DNA of 64,000 nt from NCBI RefSeq assembly GCF_017353255.1, contig NZ_JAFMYU010000007.1, positions 62,001-126,000 of the forward strand, in the 5' to 3' direction. This DNA comes from Fibrella aquatilis (GTDB lineage: Bacteria; Bacteroidota; Bacteroidia; Cytophagales; Spirosomataceae). Positions 31,461 through 40,230 of this stretch are shown piece by piece. The notes beneath the pieces were generated by a model that was not told where the DNA came from, ran no database searches, and saw only the letters and a program-made list of their open reading frames with translations. Within the stretch, counting starts at the first letter, position 1. The number at the start of each line of letters is the position of its first letter. Made by a program: the position numbers and the translations under genes.

Positions 31461-32640
31461 ACACCACCGGCCATCGGAAGGTGGACTGTAACGTTATACG
31501 CTGACCGGTGTCGCCCGATTTGCGGGCGGCTTCGATGATGTCGAGCACGTGCAGGGCGTGTTCGGGGTGGATGAGCGGCTCTTTGCCCGTAGCCAAACAT
31601 TCGGCAATCACCGACGCGCCCATCTCCCAGCGATAGGCCCCGGCGTCGGTGGCAAAACGGTCGCCTTTTTCGTTGTCGGTGGTGGCCATGTCCACGCCAA
31701 AGGGTGCCCAGTCGTAGCCAATCAGGGCCAGGTTGCCTTTGGTGCCCCAGACCGTAATGGTGGGCTTTTCCTGGCCTTTGCCTTCGTGGCCGTAGGGGTC
31801 GAAGTAGTTGAAACCACACTGCACGTGCGATAAAACGCCGTTTCCGTGGTCGAGCAGCACCATGGCGTTGTCTTCGGCTACCACCGGAATCTGCCCTTTG
31901 TTGGTAGTATTGCGGGTAGGCGTCACAATGCTCGTCATGGCCATTACAGATTTGGCCGGACCCAGTAAGCCCGTCAGCGTAGCCAAATTATAGACCCCCA
32001 GGTCGGGCAGGCTGCCACCTCCTTTTTCGTAGAAAAACGCTGACCAGTCGGGGCCAAGGTGCCCATAGTGCGCGTGTGCTGCGGATACTTTTCCGAGTTT
32101 ACCGTCGCGGATGGCCTGCGCCATAAATGCAAACTGTGGACTCTGCACTACCGCCGGAGCGCCCCAGATGCGCCGCTTTTTCTGAACGGCCAGTTCCAGC
32201 AGGGCACGGCCTTCGCGGTAGGTGTTGGCCATTGGTTTTTCGCTCCAGACGTGCTTGCCCGCCAGCAGCGCCAGCCGATTCAGTCGGCCGTGTTCCTGCA
32301 TGTTGGTCAGGTTCACGAGCAAATCGAACGGCGCACCAGCCAGGAGTTGGTCGATGTGGGGGTAGTGGTTGGCGATGTTATACTTGGCGGCGGCCTGCTG
32401 TGCCCGTTCGGGAATGATGTCGCAGGTGCTGACCAACTCCACAAAGGGCGATTTGCTCAGGTGCGGCAGGTACATATTCGAGACGCTGCCGCAGCCAATG
32501 AGTCCGATCCGCACCCGTTTGTCGGGAGCCTGAGCCATGATAGACGCCTGACCAGTCAGCGGCCCAAGCAGGGTGGCCGCGCTGAGTAGTCCAGCCTGCT
32601 GAAGAAACTGTTTTCGGGTGGGGGTGGGAGACATAGGCAT
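31459..32640 (-). CDS. Gfo/Idh/MocA family oxidoreductase, exported
   Basis: An N-terminal signal with an R-K pair (TRKQFLQQAGLLSAATLLGPL) suggests export, possibly by Tat. The NAD(P)-binding Rossmann start is RVRIGLIGCGSVSNMYLPHL, followed by the family EKP motif in VWSEKPMANTYREG and the later GAYRWEMGASVIAECLATG region. The enzyme oxidises or isomerises sugars or related alcohols; a substrate is not indicated. ATG at 32640 is preferred over 32634. It is divergent from a periplasmic PaoABC-type locus. Confidence 0.85.
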   Translation of the reverse strand: MPMSPTPTRKQFLQQAGLLSAATLLGPLTGQASIMAQAPDKRVRIGLIGCGSVSNMYLPHLSKSPFVELVSTCDIIPERAQQAAAKYNIANHYPHIDQLLAGAPFDLLVNLTNMQEHGRLNRLALLAGKHVWSEKPMANTYREGRALLELAVQKKRRIWGAPAVVQSPQFAFMAQAIRDGKLGKVSAAHAHYGHLGPDWSAFFYEKGGGSLPDLGVYNLATLTGLLGPAKSVMAMTSIVTPTRNTTNKGQIPVVAEDNAMVLLDHGNGVLSHVQCGFNYFDPYGHEGKGQEKPTITVWGTKGNLALIGYDWAPFGVDMATTDNEKGDRFATDAGAYRWEMGASVIAECLATGKEPLIHPEHALHVLDIIEAARKSGDTGQRITLQSTFRWPVV

Positions 32641-32794
32641 AATGGCCAAGTAGGAAAATGAACGTTTTGGTAAGAAGCGGTTCGTTGATGCCGACTACTT
32701 TTTGTGCTGGCTAAATTATTATAACCTTCCTGGAATGCCTTCGTTAATCGGGCACAGACGTATGAATACGAACCAACGAGCACCGGGAAGGGGT

Positions 32795-33436
32795 ATGGCA
32801 GCAGATAAAATACACATAATTGATGGGAGTGATCGGCGTTGGTTTTTGAAGCAGTCTTCGGCTCTGGCGGGGCTGCTGGCATTGCCACCGCTGGTAGCAC
32901 CAACGAGGGCTATGATACCAGCAGAACCAGCAGTAGATGCGACTCAGAAACAGGCCATTACGCTGAAAGTCAACAAAAAAACGTACCGGCTCGACGCCGA
33001 ACCCCGCGAAACGCTGCTCGACGTGCTACGCGAACGGCTCGACCTCACGGGCAGCAAAAAAGGCTGCGATCACGGGCAGTGCGGGGCCTGCACGGTACAC
33101 GTAGACGGTCGTACGGCCAACGCCTGTCTGCTGCTGGCCGTAATGCAGCAGGGCCGCGAGATCACGACTATCGAGGGGCTGGCCCCCGCCGGAAAAACCA
33201 ACGGACAGGAGCAACTGCATCCCCTACAGGCGGCTTTTGTGAAGCACGACGGCCTGCAATGCGGCTACTGCACCCCCGGACAGATCATGTCGGGCGTGGC
33301 GGTGCTGCGCGACGGTCACGCCGATTCGCCCGCCGACATTCGGGAGTGGATGAGCGGCAATATATGTCGGTGCGGGGCCTATGCGGGCATCGTGGCGGCT
33401 ATTGAATCGGTTAAAAAAGGAGACACCATCGGATGA
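32795..33436 (+). CDS. Aldehyde oxidoreductase [2Fe-2S] subunit (PaoA/YagT type) with Tat signal
   Basis: A twin-arginine signal (DRRWFLKQSSALAGLLALPP) directs export with bound cofactors. The plant-type [2Fe-2S] domain is CDHGQCGACTVHVDG and the second [2Fe-2S] cluster is GYCTPGQIM with NICRCGAYAGI. This arrangement matches PaoA/YagT of the periplasmic aldehyde oxidase. The subunit hands electrons on from the Mo subunit. ATG at 32795 follows a good AAGGGG ribosome-binding-like stretch; an in-frame ATG at 32762 exists. It overlaps the next gene by 4 bp. Confidence 0.93.
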   Translation: MAADKIHIIDGSDRRWFLKQSSALAGLLALPPLVAPTRAMIPAEPAVDATQKQAITLKVNKKTYRLDAEPRETLLDVLRERLDLTGSKKGCDHGQCGACTVHVDGRTANACLLLAVMQQGREITTIEGLAPAGKTNGQEQLHPLQAAFVKHDGLQCGYCTPGQIMSGVAVLRDGHADSPADIREWMSGNICRCGAYAGIVAAIESVKKGDTIG

Positions 33437-34440
33437 AATCATTCAGCTACGCCCAGGCCACCAAGCCCGCCGATGCCGTGCAACTGCTTGGCGCACAGCC
33501 CCAATCGAAGTTTATTGCGGGCGGCACCAACCTGGTTGACCTGATGAAATACGCCGTCGAAAACCCCGACCGGCTAGTTGACATCAGCCATCTCGATCTG
33601 GCCAAAATAGAGCCTGCTAACGGCGGACTGCGCATTGGTGCCCTGGCCCGCAATAGCGACGTGGCGGCCAACGCGCTGGTACAGAAACAGTTTCCGTTGC
33701 TGGCGGAAGCGCTCCTGGCGGGTGCATCGCCGCAACTGCGCAACATGGCCACTATGGGCGGCAACCTGCTGCAACGCACCCGCTGTAATTACTTCTACGA
33801 CGTCAGTCAGCCCTGCAACAAGCGGACACCTGGCCGGGACGCCGGTGATGCGGCATTCCGACCGACTGGCTGCGGGGCCATTGGCGGCTACAACCGGATC
33901 CATGCCATTCTGGGGTCGTCGGAAAGCTGCATTGCCACCAACCCCAGCGACATGAATGTGGCCCTGGCGGCCCTCGACGCGGTGGTGCAGGTAACCGGCC
34001 CCAATGGCAGCCGGTCCATTCCCATCCTGGAGTTTCACCGCCTGCCGGGCACCACACCCCAGCGAGATACCGTGCTGGAAGACAACGAGTTAATCACGGC
34101 CATCGACCTGCCGACGTCGGCAGTTGGTGGTAAATCGCATTACTTGAAAGTGCGCGACCGGGCTTCCTACGCGTTTGCTTTGGTATCGGTGGCGGCGCGG
34201 TTGGTGACCCAAAACGGCATGATCCGTGAAGCCCGAATTGCTCTCGGCGGCGTAGCCCACAAACCCTGGCGACTGCCCGTCGTAGAGCAAACGATGGTTG
34301 GCAAACCCGCCACCGAAGCCACCTTCCGAACGGCTGCCCAAGCCCTGCTTGCCGGTGCCAAACCCCACGAACACAACGCATTCAAGATCCAGCTCGCCGA
34401 AAACGCCATCATCAGAGCGTTGCAAACGGTTAGTAGTTAG
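33433..34440 (+). CDS. Aldehyde oxidoreductase FAD subunit (PaoB/YagS type) with [4Fe-4S] loop
   Basis: The FAD-binding domain starts KSFSYAQATKPADAVQLLG and has FIAGGTNLVDLMK, LRNMATMGGNLLQRTRC. An insertion contains a Cys pattern (RTRCNYFYDVSQPCNK, then RPTGCGAI and SSESCIATNP) that in PaoB coordinates an extra [4Fe-4S] cluster. The protein (335 aa) is the middle link of the electron chain. No signal peptide is present, so it is probably exported together with the Tat-signal subunit. Its TAG stop lies in the following inverted repeat. Confidence 0.92.
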   Translation: MKSFSYAQATKPADAVQLLGAQPQSKFIAGGTNLVDLMKYAVENPDRLVDISHLDLAKIEPANGGLRIGALARNSDVAANALVQKQFPLLAEALLAGASPQLRNMATMGGNLLQRTRCNYFYDVSQPCNKRTPGRDAGDAAFRPTGCGAIGGYNRIHAILGSSESCIATNPSDMNVALAALDAVVQVTGPNGSRSIPILEFHRLPGTTPQRDTVLEDNELITAIDLPTSAVGGKSHYLKVRDRASYAFALVSVAARLVTQNGMIREARIALGGVAHKPWRLPVVEQTMVGKPATEATFRTAAQALLAGAKPHEHNAFKIQLAENAIIRALQTVSS

Positions 34441-34500
34441 TGGTTGGCTGACGCGAGAATACGCTTGCGTCAGCCAACCATTAACCACCAACCACCAACC
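34428..34500. repeat. Inverted repeat with TGGTTGGCTGACGC core
   Basis: Arms at about 34428-34453 and 34467-34500 pair over TGGTTGGCTGACGC plus GTTAGTAGTTAG words. It contains the stop codon of the FAD subunit and separates it from the Mo subunit gene. Translation of the Mo subunit starts 23 bp later. Confidence 0.8.
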
Positions 34501-34522
34501 CTCTTAAACTCCTCCTAAAAAC

Positions 34523-36763
34523 ATGGCAAAGAAACTGCTGGGTGATCCCATAAACCGCGTCGACGGAGCGTTGAAAGCGACCGGACGTGCCCGCTATTCG
34601 GGCGACATAAAACGGCCCGGTATGTTGCATGGCGTACTGGTGATGAGCACCGTGGCCAACGGAAAAATTACGGCTATCGACACCGCCGCGACGCTGAAAC
34701 TGCCAGGCGTGGTGAACGTGATGACCCACCTAAATGCCCCTAAACTGGCCGGAATAGACAAAAACAAGGCGTCAGAGATCGCCACTGACCGGGTGTTGCA
34801 GCTCTTTCAGGACGATCTGGTGCACTACAACAATCAGCCCATTGCCATGGTCCTGGCCGATACCCTGGAGCAGGCTACCGAGGGGGCTTCGCTGGTGCGG
34901 GTGACCTACCAGATTCAACCCGTGAAACAGCCGCTGCCCACCGGCAAAGCCGACCTGGCTACGCCTAAGCAACTGCCCCGCATAGACGATCAGGTCGATA
35001 CCAAACGGGGTGATCTGGCGGCGGGACTAGGGGCGGCAACGCAGCGGATAGAGGCTACCTACACTACGCCCACCATGAACCACAACGCGCTGGAACCCCA
35101 CGCGCTACTGGCTTTCTGGGAGGGCGACAAGCTGACCATGTACAACGCCACGCAGGGCATTTCGGGTTGCCAGAAGCGGGTAGCCGAACTCTTCGGCATG
35201 CCCAAAGAAAACGTCCGCGTGATTACGCAGTTTCTGGGTGGCGGCTTTGGCAGCAAGGGCACCACGTTTTCGCACGTACTGCTGACCCCTATGGCGGCTA
35301 AACTCGTGGGCAAACCAGTCCGGCTGGTGCTCAAACGCGAGCAGATGTTTGGCATGGTGGGCAACCGGTCGGCCACGGAGCAGACGCTGACGCTGGCCAC
35401 CGGCAACGATGGCAAACTGCTGGCCACGGCGCACCACTCGCTGGTGCAAACGTCTGATTTTGACGACTTTGCCGAACCGGCGGGCACCATCACCCGGATG
35501 CTCTACGCCTGTTCCAACCTCGACACCACCCATAAGTTTATCCGCGCCAACATTGGCACGCCAACCCCCATGCGGGCACCGGGCGAGGCCCCCGGCGTGT
35601 TTGCACTGGAAAGCGCCATCGACGAAATGGCCGCGCAGTTGAAAATGGACCCACTGGCGTTTCGGCTGGCCAATTATGCGGAGAAAGACCCTAACAAGGA
35701 CAAGCCCTTTTCGTCGAAATCGTTGCGCGAATGCTACCGGCAGGGGGCCGAACGCTTTGGCTGGAGCAAACGCCCCGCTGAACCCCGCAGCCTGAAAAAC
35801 GGTCATTACCTCCGGGGTATGGGCATGGGTACTACGGTCTACCCCATGAACCGGGCGGAGTCATCGGCACTGGTGCGCCTGAAACCCGACGGCACGCTAC
35901 AGGTAGAAACCGGCACGCAGGATCTGGGCACGGGCACGTTTACAATCATGACCCAGATTGCCGCCGAAGTCTTTGGTGTTAGCCCCGACCAGGTGACGCT
36001 CAGCGCCGGCGATTCAATCTACCCGGCTTCGTCGGTATCGGGAGGGTCACGCTGCACGTCTAGCACGGGGTCGGCGGTGGAGCAGGCGGCGCGGGAGGTG
36101 CTCAAAAAAACGAAACAACTGGCGTTCAAAGACTCGAAATCGCCGCTATTCAACGTAGCTGAAGCCGACATTGTGGCCGAAAAAGGTGGCCGCTTGCAGC
36201 AGAAGTCGAACCCGAAAATAGGGGAGTCCATCACCAATTTGCTGAAGCGAAATGGCAATAATCCCGTAGAGGCCACAGTGCAGTCGAAGCAGGGCGACGA
36301 GAAAGAAAAATACTCCATGAATGCCTTTGGGGCCGTTTTTGCCGAAGTGGAGGTTGATGAACTCTTGGGCGAAGTGCGGGTTACGCGGCTGTTGGGGTCG
36401 TTTGCGGCGGGGCGTATCGTAAACCTCAAAACGGCCCGCAGTCAGGTACTCGGTGGCATGGTCTGGGCGGTGAGTATGGCCCTCCACGAAAAGACAGCTT
36501 TCGATATGCGGACCAACCGCGTGATGAACGCCAACCTGGCTGAATACCACGTGCCGGTAAACGCCGACATTCGGGAAATAGACGGTTTTTTCATCGAAGA
36601 AGCCGACGATATCGTGAACCCTGCTGGCGTAAAAGGCATCGGCGAAATTGGGGTGGTGGGTACCGTGGCGGCCATCGCCAACGCGATTTACCACGCTACC
36701 GGCCACCGCTTCCGCGACCTGCCCATCACGGTCGATAAAGTACTAAGTCTGGCCAGTCGTTAA
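34523..36763 (+). CDS. Aldehyde oxidoreductase molybdopterin subunit (PaoC/YagR type)
   Basis: The 746-aa protein has the xanthine-oxidase-type Mo domains: ARYSGDIKRPGMLHGVLVMS, LGGGFGSKGTTFSHV, PTPMRAPGEAPGVF (Mo-site Arg region), GTQDLGTGTFTIMTQ and the C-terminal VKGIGEIGVVGTVAAI with the catalytic Glu in GIGE. These are the residues expected in an active enzyme. It forms an alpha-beta-gamma complex with the two genes upstream and oxidises aldehydes in the periplasm. No signal peptide is seen, as in PaoC. A molybdenum cytosine dinucleotide cofactor is expected but not shown by sequence. Confidence 0.93.
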   Translation: MAKKLLGDPINRVDGALKATGRARYSGDIKRPGMLHGVLVMSTVANGKITAIDTAATLKLPGVVNVMTHLNAPKLAGIDKNKASEIATDRVLQLFQDDLVHYNNQPIAMVLADTLEQATEGASLVRVTYQIQPVKQPLPTGKADLATPKQLPRIDDQVDTKRGDLAAGLGAATQRIEATYTTPTMNHNALEPHALLAFWEGDKLTMYNATQGISGCQKRVAELFGMPKENVRVITQFLGGGFGSKGTTFSHVLLTPMAAKLVGKPVRLVLKREQMFGMVGNRSATEQTLTLATGNDGKLLATAHHSLVQTSDFDDFAEPAGTITRMLYACSNLDTTHKFIRANIGTPTPMRAPGEAPGVFALESAIDEMAAQLKMDPLAFRLANYAEKDPNKDKPFSSKSLRECYRQGAERFGWSKRPAEPRSLKNGHYLRGMGMGTTVYPMNRAESSALVRLKPDGTLQVETGTQDLGTGTFTIMTQIAAEVFGVSPDQVTLSAGDSIYPASSVSGGSRCTSSTGSAVEQAAREVLKKTKQLAFKDSKSPLFNVAEADIVAEKGGRLQQKSNPKIGESITNLLKRNGNNPVEATVQSKQGDEKEKYSMNAFGAVFAEVEVDELLGEVRVTRLLGSFAAGRIVNLKTARSQVLGGMVWAVSMALHEKTAFDMRTNRVMNANLAEYHVPVNADIREIDGFFIEEADDIVNPAGVKGIGEIGVVGTVAAIANAIYHATGHRFRDLPITVDKVLSLASR

Positions 36764-36789
36764 ACGGAGTACGGGTAGTCTGGCCAGAC

Positions 36790-37554
36790 TTAAAAATCAC
36801 AGGCCACGTTCAGCCGGAAGCCGTTGTTATTTTCAAATACCGACTTGCCCGTCACGGTGTCATTATCAGCGTGTTGCGTGATCTGATTCAGGTAGCCAAG
36901 CTCCAGCCTGATCGCGTCGGAAAACTGGTAGCCGAGGCCACCGCTGATGCGGTTTTGGTTGAAGACATTGTTGCCCACGTTTTCCCCGAAACCGATGAAA
37001 ATTTCGTCATAAAAGAACGCGTACCATTCCCGGTTGTCCCGCGTCCGGCCCTGCAACGGCACCGTGGCCTGTAGCTGGTAGCGAACCCGGTTCTGATAGC
37101 GCCAGTTGGCTACCTCGCGCGACCCACCGGGCAGGAGGTTCGCCAGCCACCGTTGCTCCAGCCTGACGCGGTGGCTGAGGTTCACAATGCCCGCCGTATC
37201 GGACAGTGTCACGTCTTCGTAGGCCCGGTGTTCGGTAGTGGGCACACCCGTATCGGCAACCGGGTAGCCGCCGTAGGGGTAGGTAACCAGGGCCGTGTAG
37301 CCCCCGGAAAGCTGAATCTTGTCAGTCGCTTTATACACCAAACCCAGCCGATAAAGGGCTTGCTGCCAATTGGTTATGAAATTAGCGCGCCGCCACTGTG
37401 CTTCCGTATGGATAGTCCATTGGCGGGTCAGCTTGTAGTCGCCGTTGACCGTAAACCAGCCGATGGCATTGTGGTCAGTGATACGGGAAGGCTGAGCGTT
37501 AGTCAGTAGCGGTGTCAGCGCAAAAAGGGCCATCGTCAGTAGCCGTTGGTGCAT
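36790..37554 (-). CDS. DUF2490 family outer-membrane protein
   Basis: A signal peptide (HQRLLTMALFALTPLLTNAQ) is followed by a porin-like protein: IGWFTVNGDYKLTRQWTIHTEAQWRR, FLTN-like turn (NFITNWQQALYRLGL), RVRYQLQATVPL, and the last strand NNGFRLNVACDF. This is the DUF2490 pattern, short outer-membrane beta-barrels of unknown role. ATG at 37554; a TTG at 37569 would add only non-signal residues. The gene is convergent with the aldehyde oxidoreductase operon. Confidence 0.82.
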   Translation of the reverse strand: MHQRLLTMALFALTPLLTNAQPSRITDHNAIGWFTVNGDYKLTRQWTIHTEAQWRRANFITNWQQALYRLGLVYKATDKIQLSGGYTALVTYPYGGYPVADTGVPTTEHRAYEDVTLSDTAGIVNLSHRVRLEQRWLANLLPGGSREVANWRYQNRVRYQLQATVPLQGRTRDNREWYAFFYDEIFIGFGENVGNNVFNQNRISGGLGYQFSDAIRLELGYLNQITQHADNDTVTGKSVFENNNGFRLNVACDF

Positions 37555-37728
37555 AGTCAGGCAGGTCAATCGTCAGGCTTTTGTGTCTTTACCTAACAGA
37601 CGACTACGAGCCGGGGCTGTTTTTTCGAGGTAATGGATTTTCTGAGTTGTGTAGCGATTCCGCAGCTACAGAAGGATAGTTTTTCCCCCCAGCTTTCTTC
37701 TGCTGATACAATACCTGCTTCACGAGTT

Positions 37729-40215
37729 ATGAAAAATAGTGTCCTGTATCTGGCCCTGCTGGGGTCTATTTCCTTCTCGCAGGCGCAGTCGCTGCGCCCA
37801 CCGGCCTACCCGCTCATTACCCACGACCCCTATTTCAGCGTCTGGAGCGAAACCGACAAACTCACCGATTCGCCCACGCGCCACTGGACCGGCAAGCCGC
37901 AATCGCTGGAGGGCGTGGTGCGGGTCGATGGCGTTTCGTATCAGTTTTTGGGTGCCGTGCCCACCACCTACACGTCCATATTACCCACCGGCGAAACCAG
38001 GCCCTACACCGCCCAATACACGTTTACCAAACCAGAAGCCGACTGGCAGTCAGCCGATTACGTGGCCACAAGCTGGCAAACCGGCCCAGGGCCCTTCGGC
38101 GATACGCCCGATGCCCGCACTAACTGGCGAAACGGCACTGGGCAAACCGGCCAGATCTGGACCCGCCGCGAATTCACTTACGACGGCACCGCCGATGCCA
38201 GTCAGCTGCTGCTCAGCCTGAACCACGACGACGACGTGGAGATCTACCTTAACGGCGTGAGTATCCTGAACAAACCGGGCTACGTAAACGAGTACATCCT
38301 GCTTCCCCTGTCGGCGGCGGGGCAGGCGGCCTTAAAAAAAGGCAAAAACGTGCTGGCCATTCATTGCACTAGCCCCGGCGGCGGCTCTTTTGTCGACGTG
38401 GGCATTGTGGTGCCTAACCCGCCCGCAATGGGGTTGAGCACGGCCACGCAAACGGGCGTCCGGGTGTCGGCTACGCAGACGAACTACACGTTTGCGGCCG
38501 GTCCGGTGCAGCTAACCGTCAATTTCCTGTCGCCTCTGCTGCTCGACGAGTTGGAGGTGGTGGCTCGCCCGGTATCCTACGTTACGTTTACGGCCAAAGC
38601 CACCGACGGCAAGTCGCATAACGTGCAACTGTTTATGAGTGAGGCCGGAACCATCGCTACCAATTCGCCCGATCAGGACGTGGTGATAGCGGCGGGCGGC
38701 AGCGGGGGCCTCCGGTGGCTCAACGTGGGTACGCAGGCGCAGCCGCTGCTGAAACGTAAAGGCGACAACGTCCGCATTGACTGGGGCTATGCCTACCTGG
38801 CCGCCCCCGCACAGGCCAACGCCAAACTATCGGGCGGGTCGTTGACGGCTATGAAAGACGCGTTTCTGAAAGAAGGTACCGTGCCCACGGGCCGGGCCAA
38901 CACGGGTACGGCGGGTCAGGTGGGCCTGGCAGTGAGCATTCCGGTGGGGTCGGTCGGGGCGAGTGGGGTGGAAAAACACCTTCTGCTGGCCTACGATGAC
39001 CTCTATTCGGTGCAGTATTTTGGTCAGAACCTGCGGCCCTGGTGGCGGCGCAACGGTAAGACCACCATGCCTATGCTGCTCCAGACCGCCGAAAAAGACT
39101 ACGCCCGCCTGACCAAAAAAAGCACCGCCTTTGATGCCCAACTACGCGCCGATGCCCAGAAAGCGGGCGGCAAGGAGTACGCCGACCTATGTGTGCTGGC
39201 CTACCGGCAGGCTATTGCCGCCCACAAGATGGTGGAAAACCCTAACCGCAAGGGCGAACTGTTCTTTTTCTCGAAAGAGAATTTCTCCAACGGCTCCATC
39301 GGTACGGTAGACATAACCTACCCCTCGGCGCCCATGTTTCTGCTGTATAACAACGAGTTAGCGAAGGGACTGCTGCGGTTTATTTTTGACTACAGCGAAA
39401 CCGGGCGGTGGAAAAAAGACTTTCCGGCGCACGACGTGGGTACCTACCCGCTGGCCAACGGCCAGACTTACGGCGAAGACATGCCCGTGGAAGAAGCCGG
39501 TAATATGATGATCATAACGGCGGCAGTAGCACAGGTAGACGGCAATGCCAGCTTCGCCAGAAAGCACTGGCCTACGCTGACCAAGTGGGTTAGTTTCCTG
39601 AAACGCGACGGCTTCGACCCCGGTACGCAACTCTGCACCGACGACTTTGCCGGTCACCTCGCCCGCAATGCCAACCTCTCCGCCAAGGCCATTATGGGCA
39701 TTGCCTGCTACGGAAAAATGGCGCAGATGATGGGCGATAAAAAGATCGCCGATGAACACATGGCTCTGGCCCGCGACCTGGCCAAAAAATGGATGGTGAT
39801 GGACGGTGAAGGTGACCACTACGCCCTGACGTTTGATAAAACGCCAAATAGCTGGAGCCAGAAGTACAATATTGTCTGGGACAAACTGCTGGGTATGAAC
39901 GTGTTTCCGAAAGAAGTGGCCCAGAAGGAAATTGCATTTTACCTGAAGAATCAGCAAACCTACGGCCTGCCCCTCGACAGCCGCAAGACCTATACCAAGT
40001 CGGACTGGATTATGTGGACGGCTACCATGGCCGACTCGAATAAGGATTTTCAGGCACTCATTTCACCCGTCTGGAAGTTCGCCAACGAAACACCCAGCCG
40101 CGTTCCTCTCACCGACTGGCACGAAACCACCGATGCCAAACAGGTTGGTTTTCAGGCCCGTTCAGTCGTTGGAGGGTATTATATCAAGATGCTGGAAGGA
40201 AAACTGGCGAAGTGA
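37729..40215 (+). CDS. Glutaminase-like protein (DUF4964/DUF4965/DUF1793)
   Basis: A signal peptide (KNSVLYLALLGSISFSQAQ) is followed by the N-terminal domain (PPAYPLITHDPYFSVWSETD), a galactose-binding-like insertion (DDVEIYLNGVSILNKPGYVNE) and the central barrel: VDITYPSAPMFLLYNNEL, DFPAHDVGTYPLANGQTYGED, MPVEEAGNMMIITAAVAQVDG. This order is that of fungal GtaA-like glutaminases and their Bacteroidota homologs. Activity in bacteria is poorly known; it may hydrolyse a glycan or glutaminyl peptide. The 828-aa protein is secreted and 15 bp from the GH2 gene, so they are co-transcribed. Confidence 0.85.
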   Translation: MKNSVLYLALLGSISFSQAQSLRPPAYPLITHDPYFSVWSETDKLTDSPTRHWTGKPQSLEGVVRVDGVSYQFLGAVPTTYTSILPTGETRPYTAQYTFTKPEADWQSADYVATSWQTGPGPFGDTPDARTNWRNGTGQTGQIWTRREFTYDGTADASQLLLSLNHDDDVEIYLNGVSILNKPGYVNEYILLPLSAAGQAALKKGKNVLAIHCTSPGGGSFVDVGIVVPNPPAMGLSTATQTGVRVSATQTNYTFAAGPVQLTVNFLSPLLLDELEVVARPVSYVTFTAKATDGKSHNVQLFMSEAGTIATNSPDQDVVIAAGGSGGLRWLNVGTQAQPLLKRKGDNVRIDWGYAYLAAPAQANAKLSGGSLTAMKDAFLKEGTVPTGRANTGTAGQVGLAVSIPVGSVGASGVEKHLLLAYDDLYSVQYFGQNLRPWWRRNGKTTMPMLLQTAEKDYARLTKKSTAFDAQLRADAQKAGGKEYADLCVLAYRQAIAAHKMVENPNRKGELFFFSKENFSNGSIGTVDITYPSAPMFLLYNNELAKGLLRFIFDYSETGRWKKDFPAHDVGTYPLANGQTYGEDMPVEEAGNMMIITAAVAQVDGNASFARKHWPTLTKWVSFLKRDGFDPGTQLCTDDFAGHLARNANLSAKAIMGIACYGKMAQMMGDKKIADEHMALARDLAKKWMVMDGEGDHYALTFDKTPNSWSQKYNIVWDKLLGMNVFPKEVAQKEIAFYLKNQQTYGLPLDSRKTYTKSDWIMWTATMADSNKDFQALISPVWKFANETPSRVPLTDWHETTDAKQVGFQARSVVGGYYIKMLEGKLAK

Positions 40216-40230
40216 TTTACGATATACTTT

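Noticed and set aside
37555-37728. Longer N terminus for the glutaminase-like protein (start at 37633)
   Set aside because: The added residues are not signal-like and the signal peptide begins at 37729.
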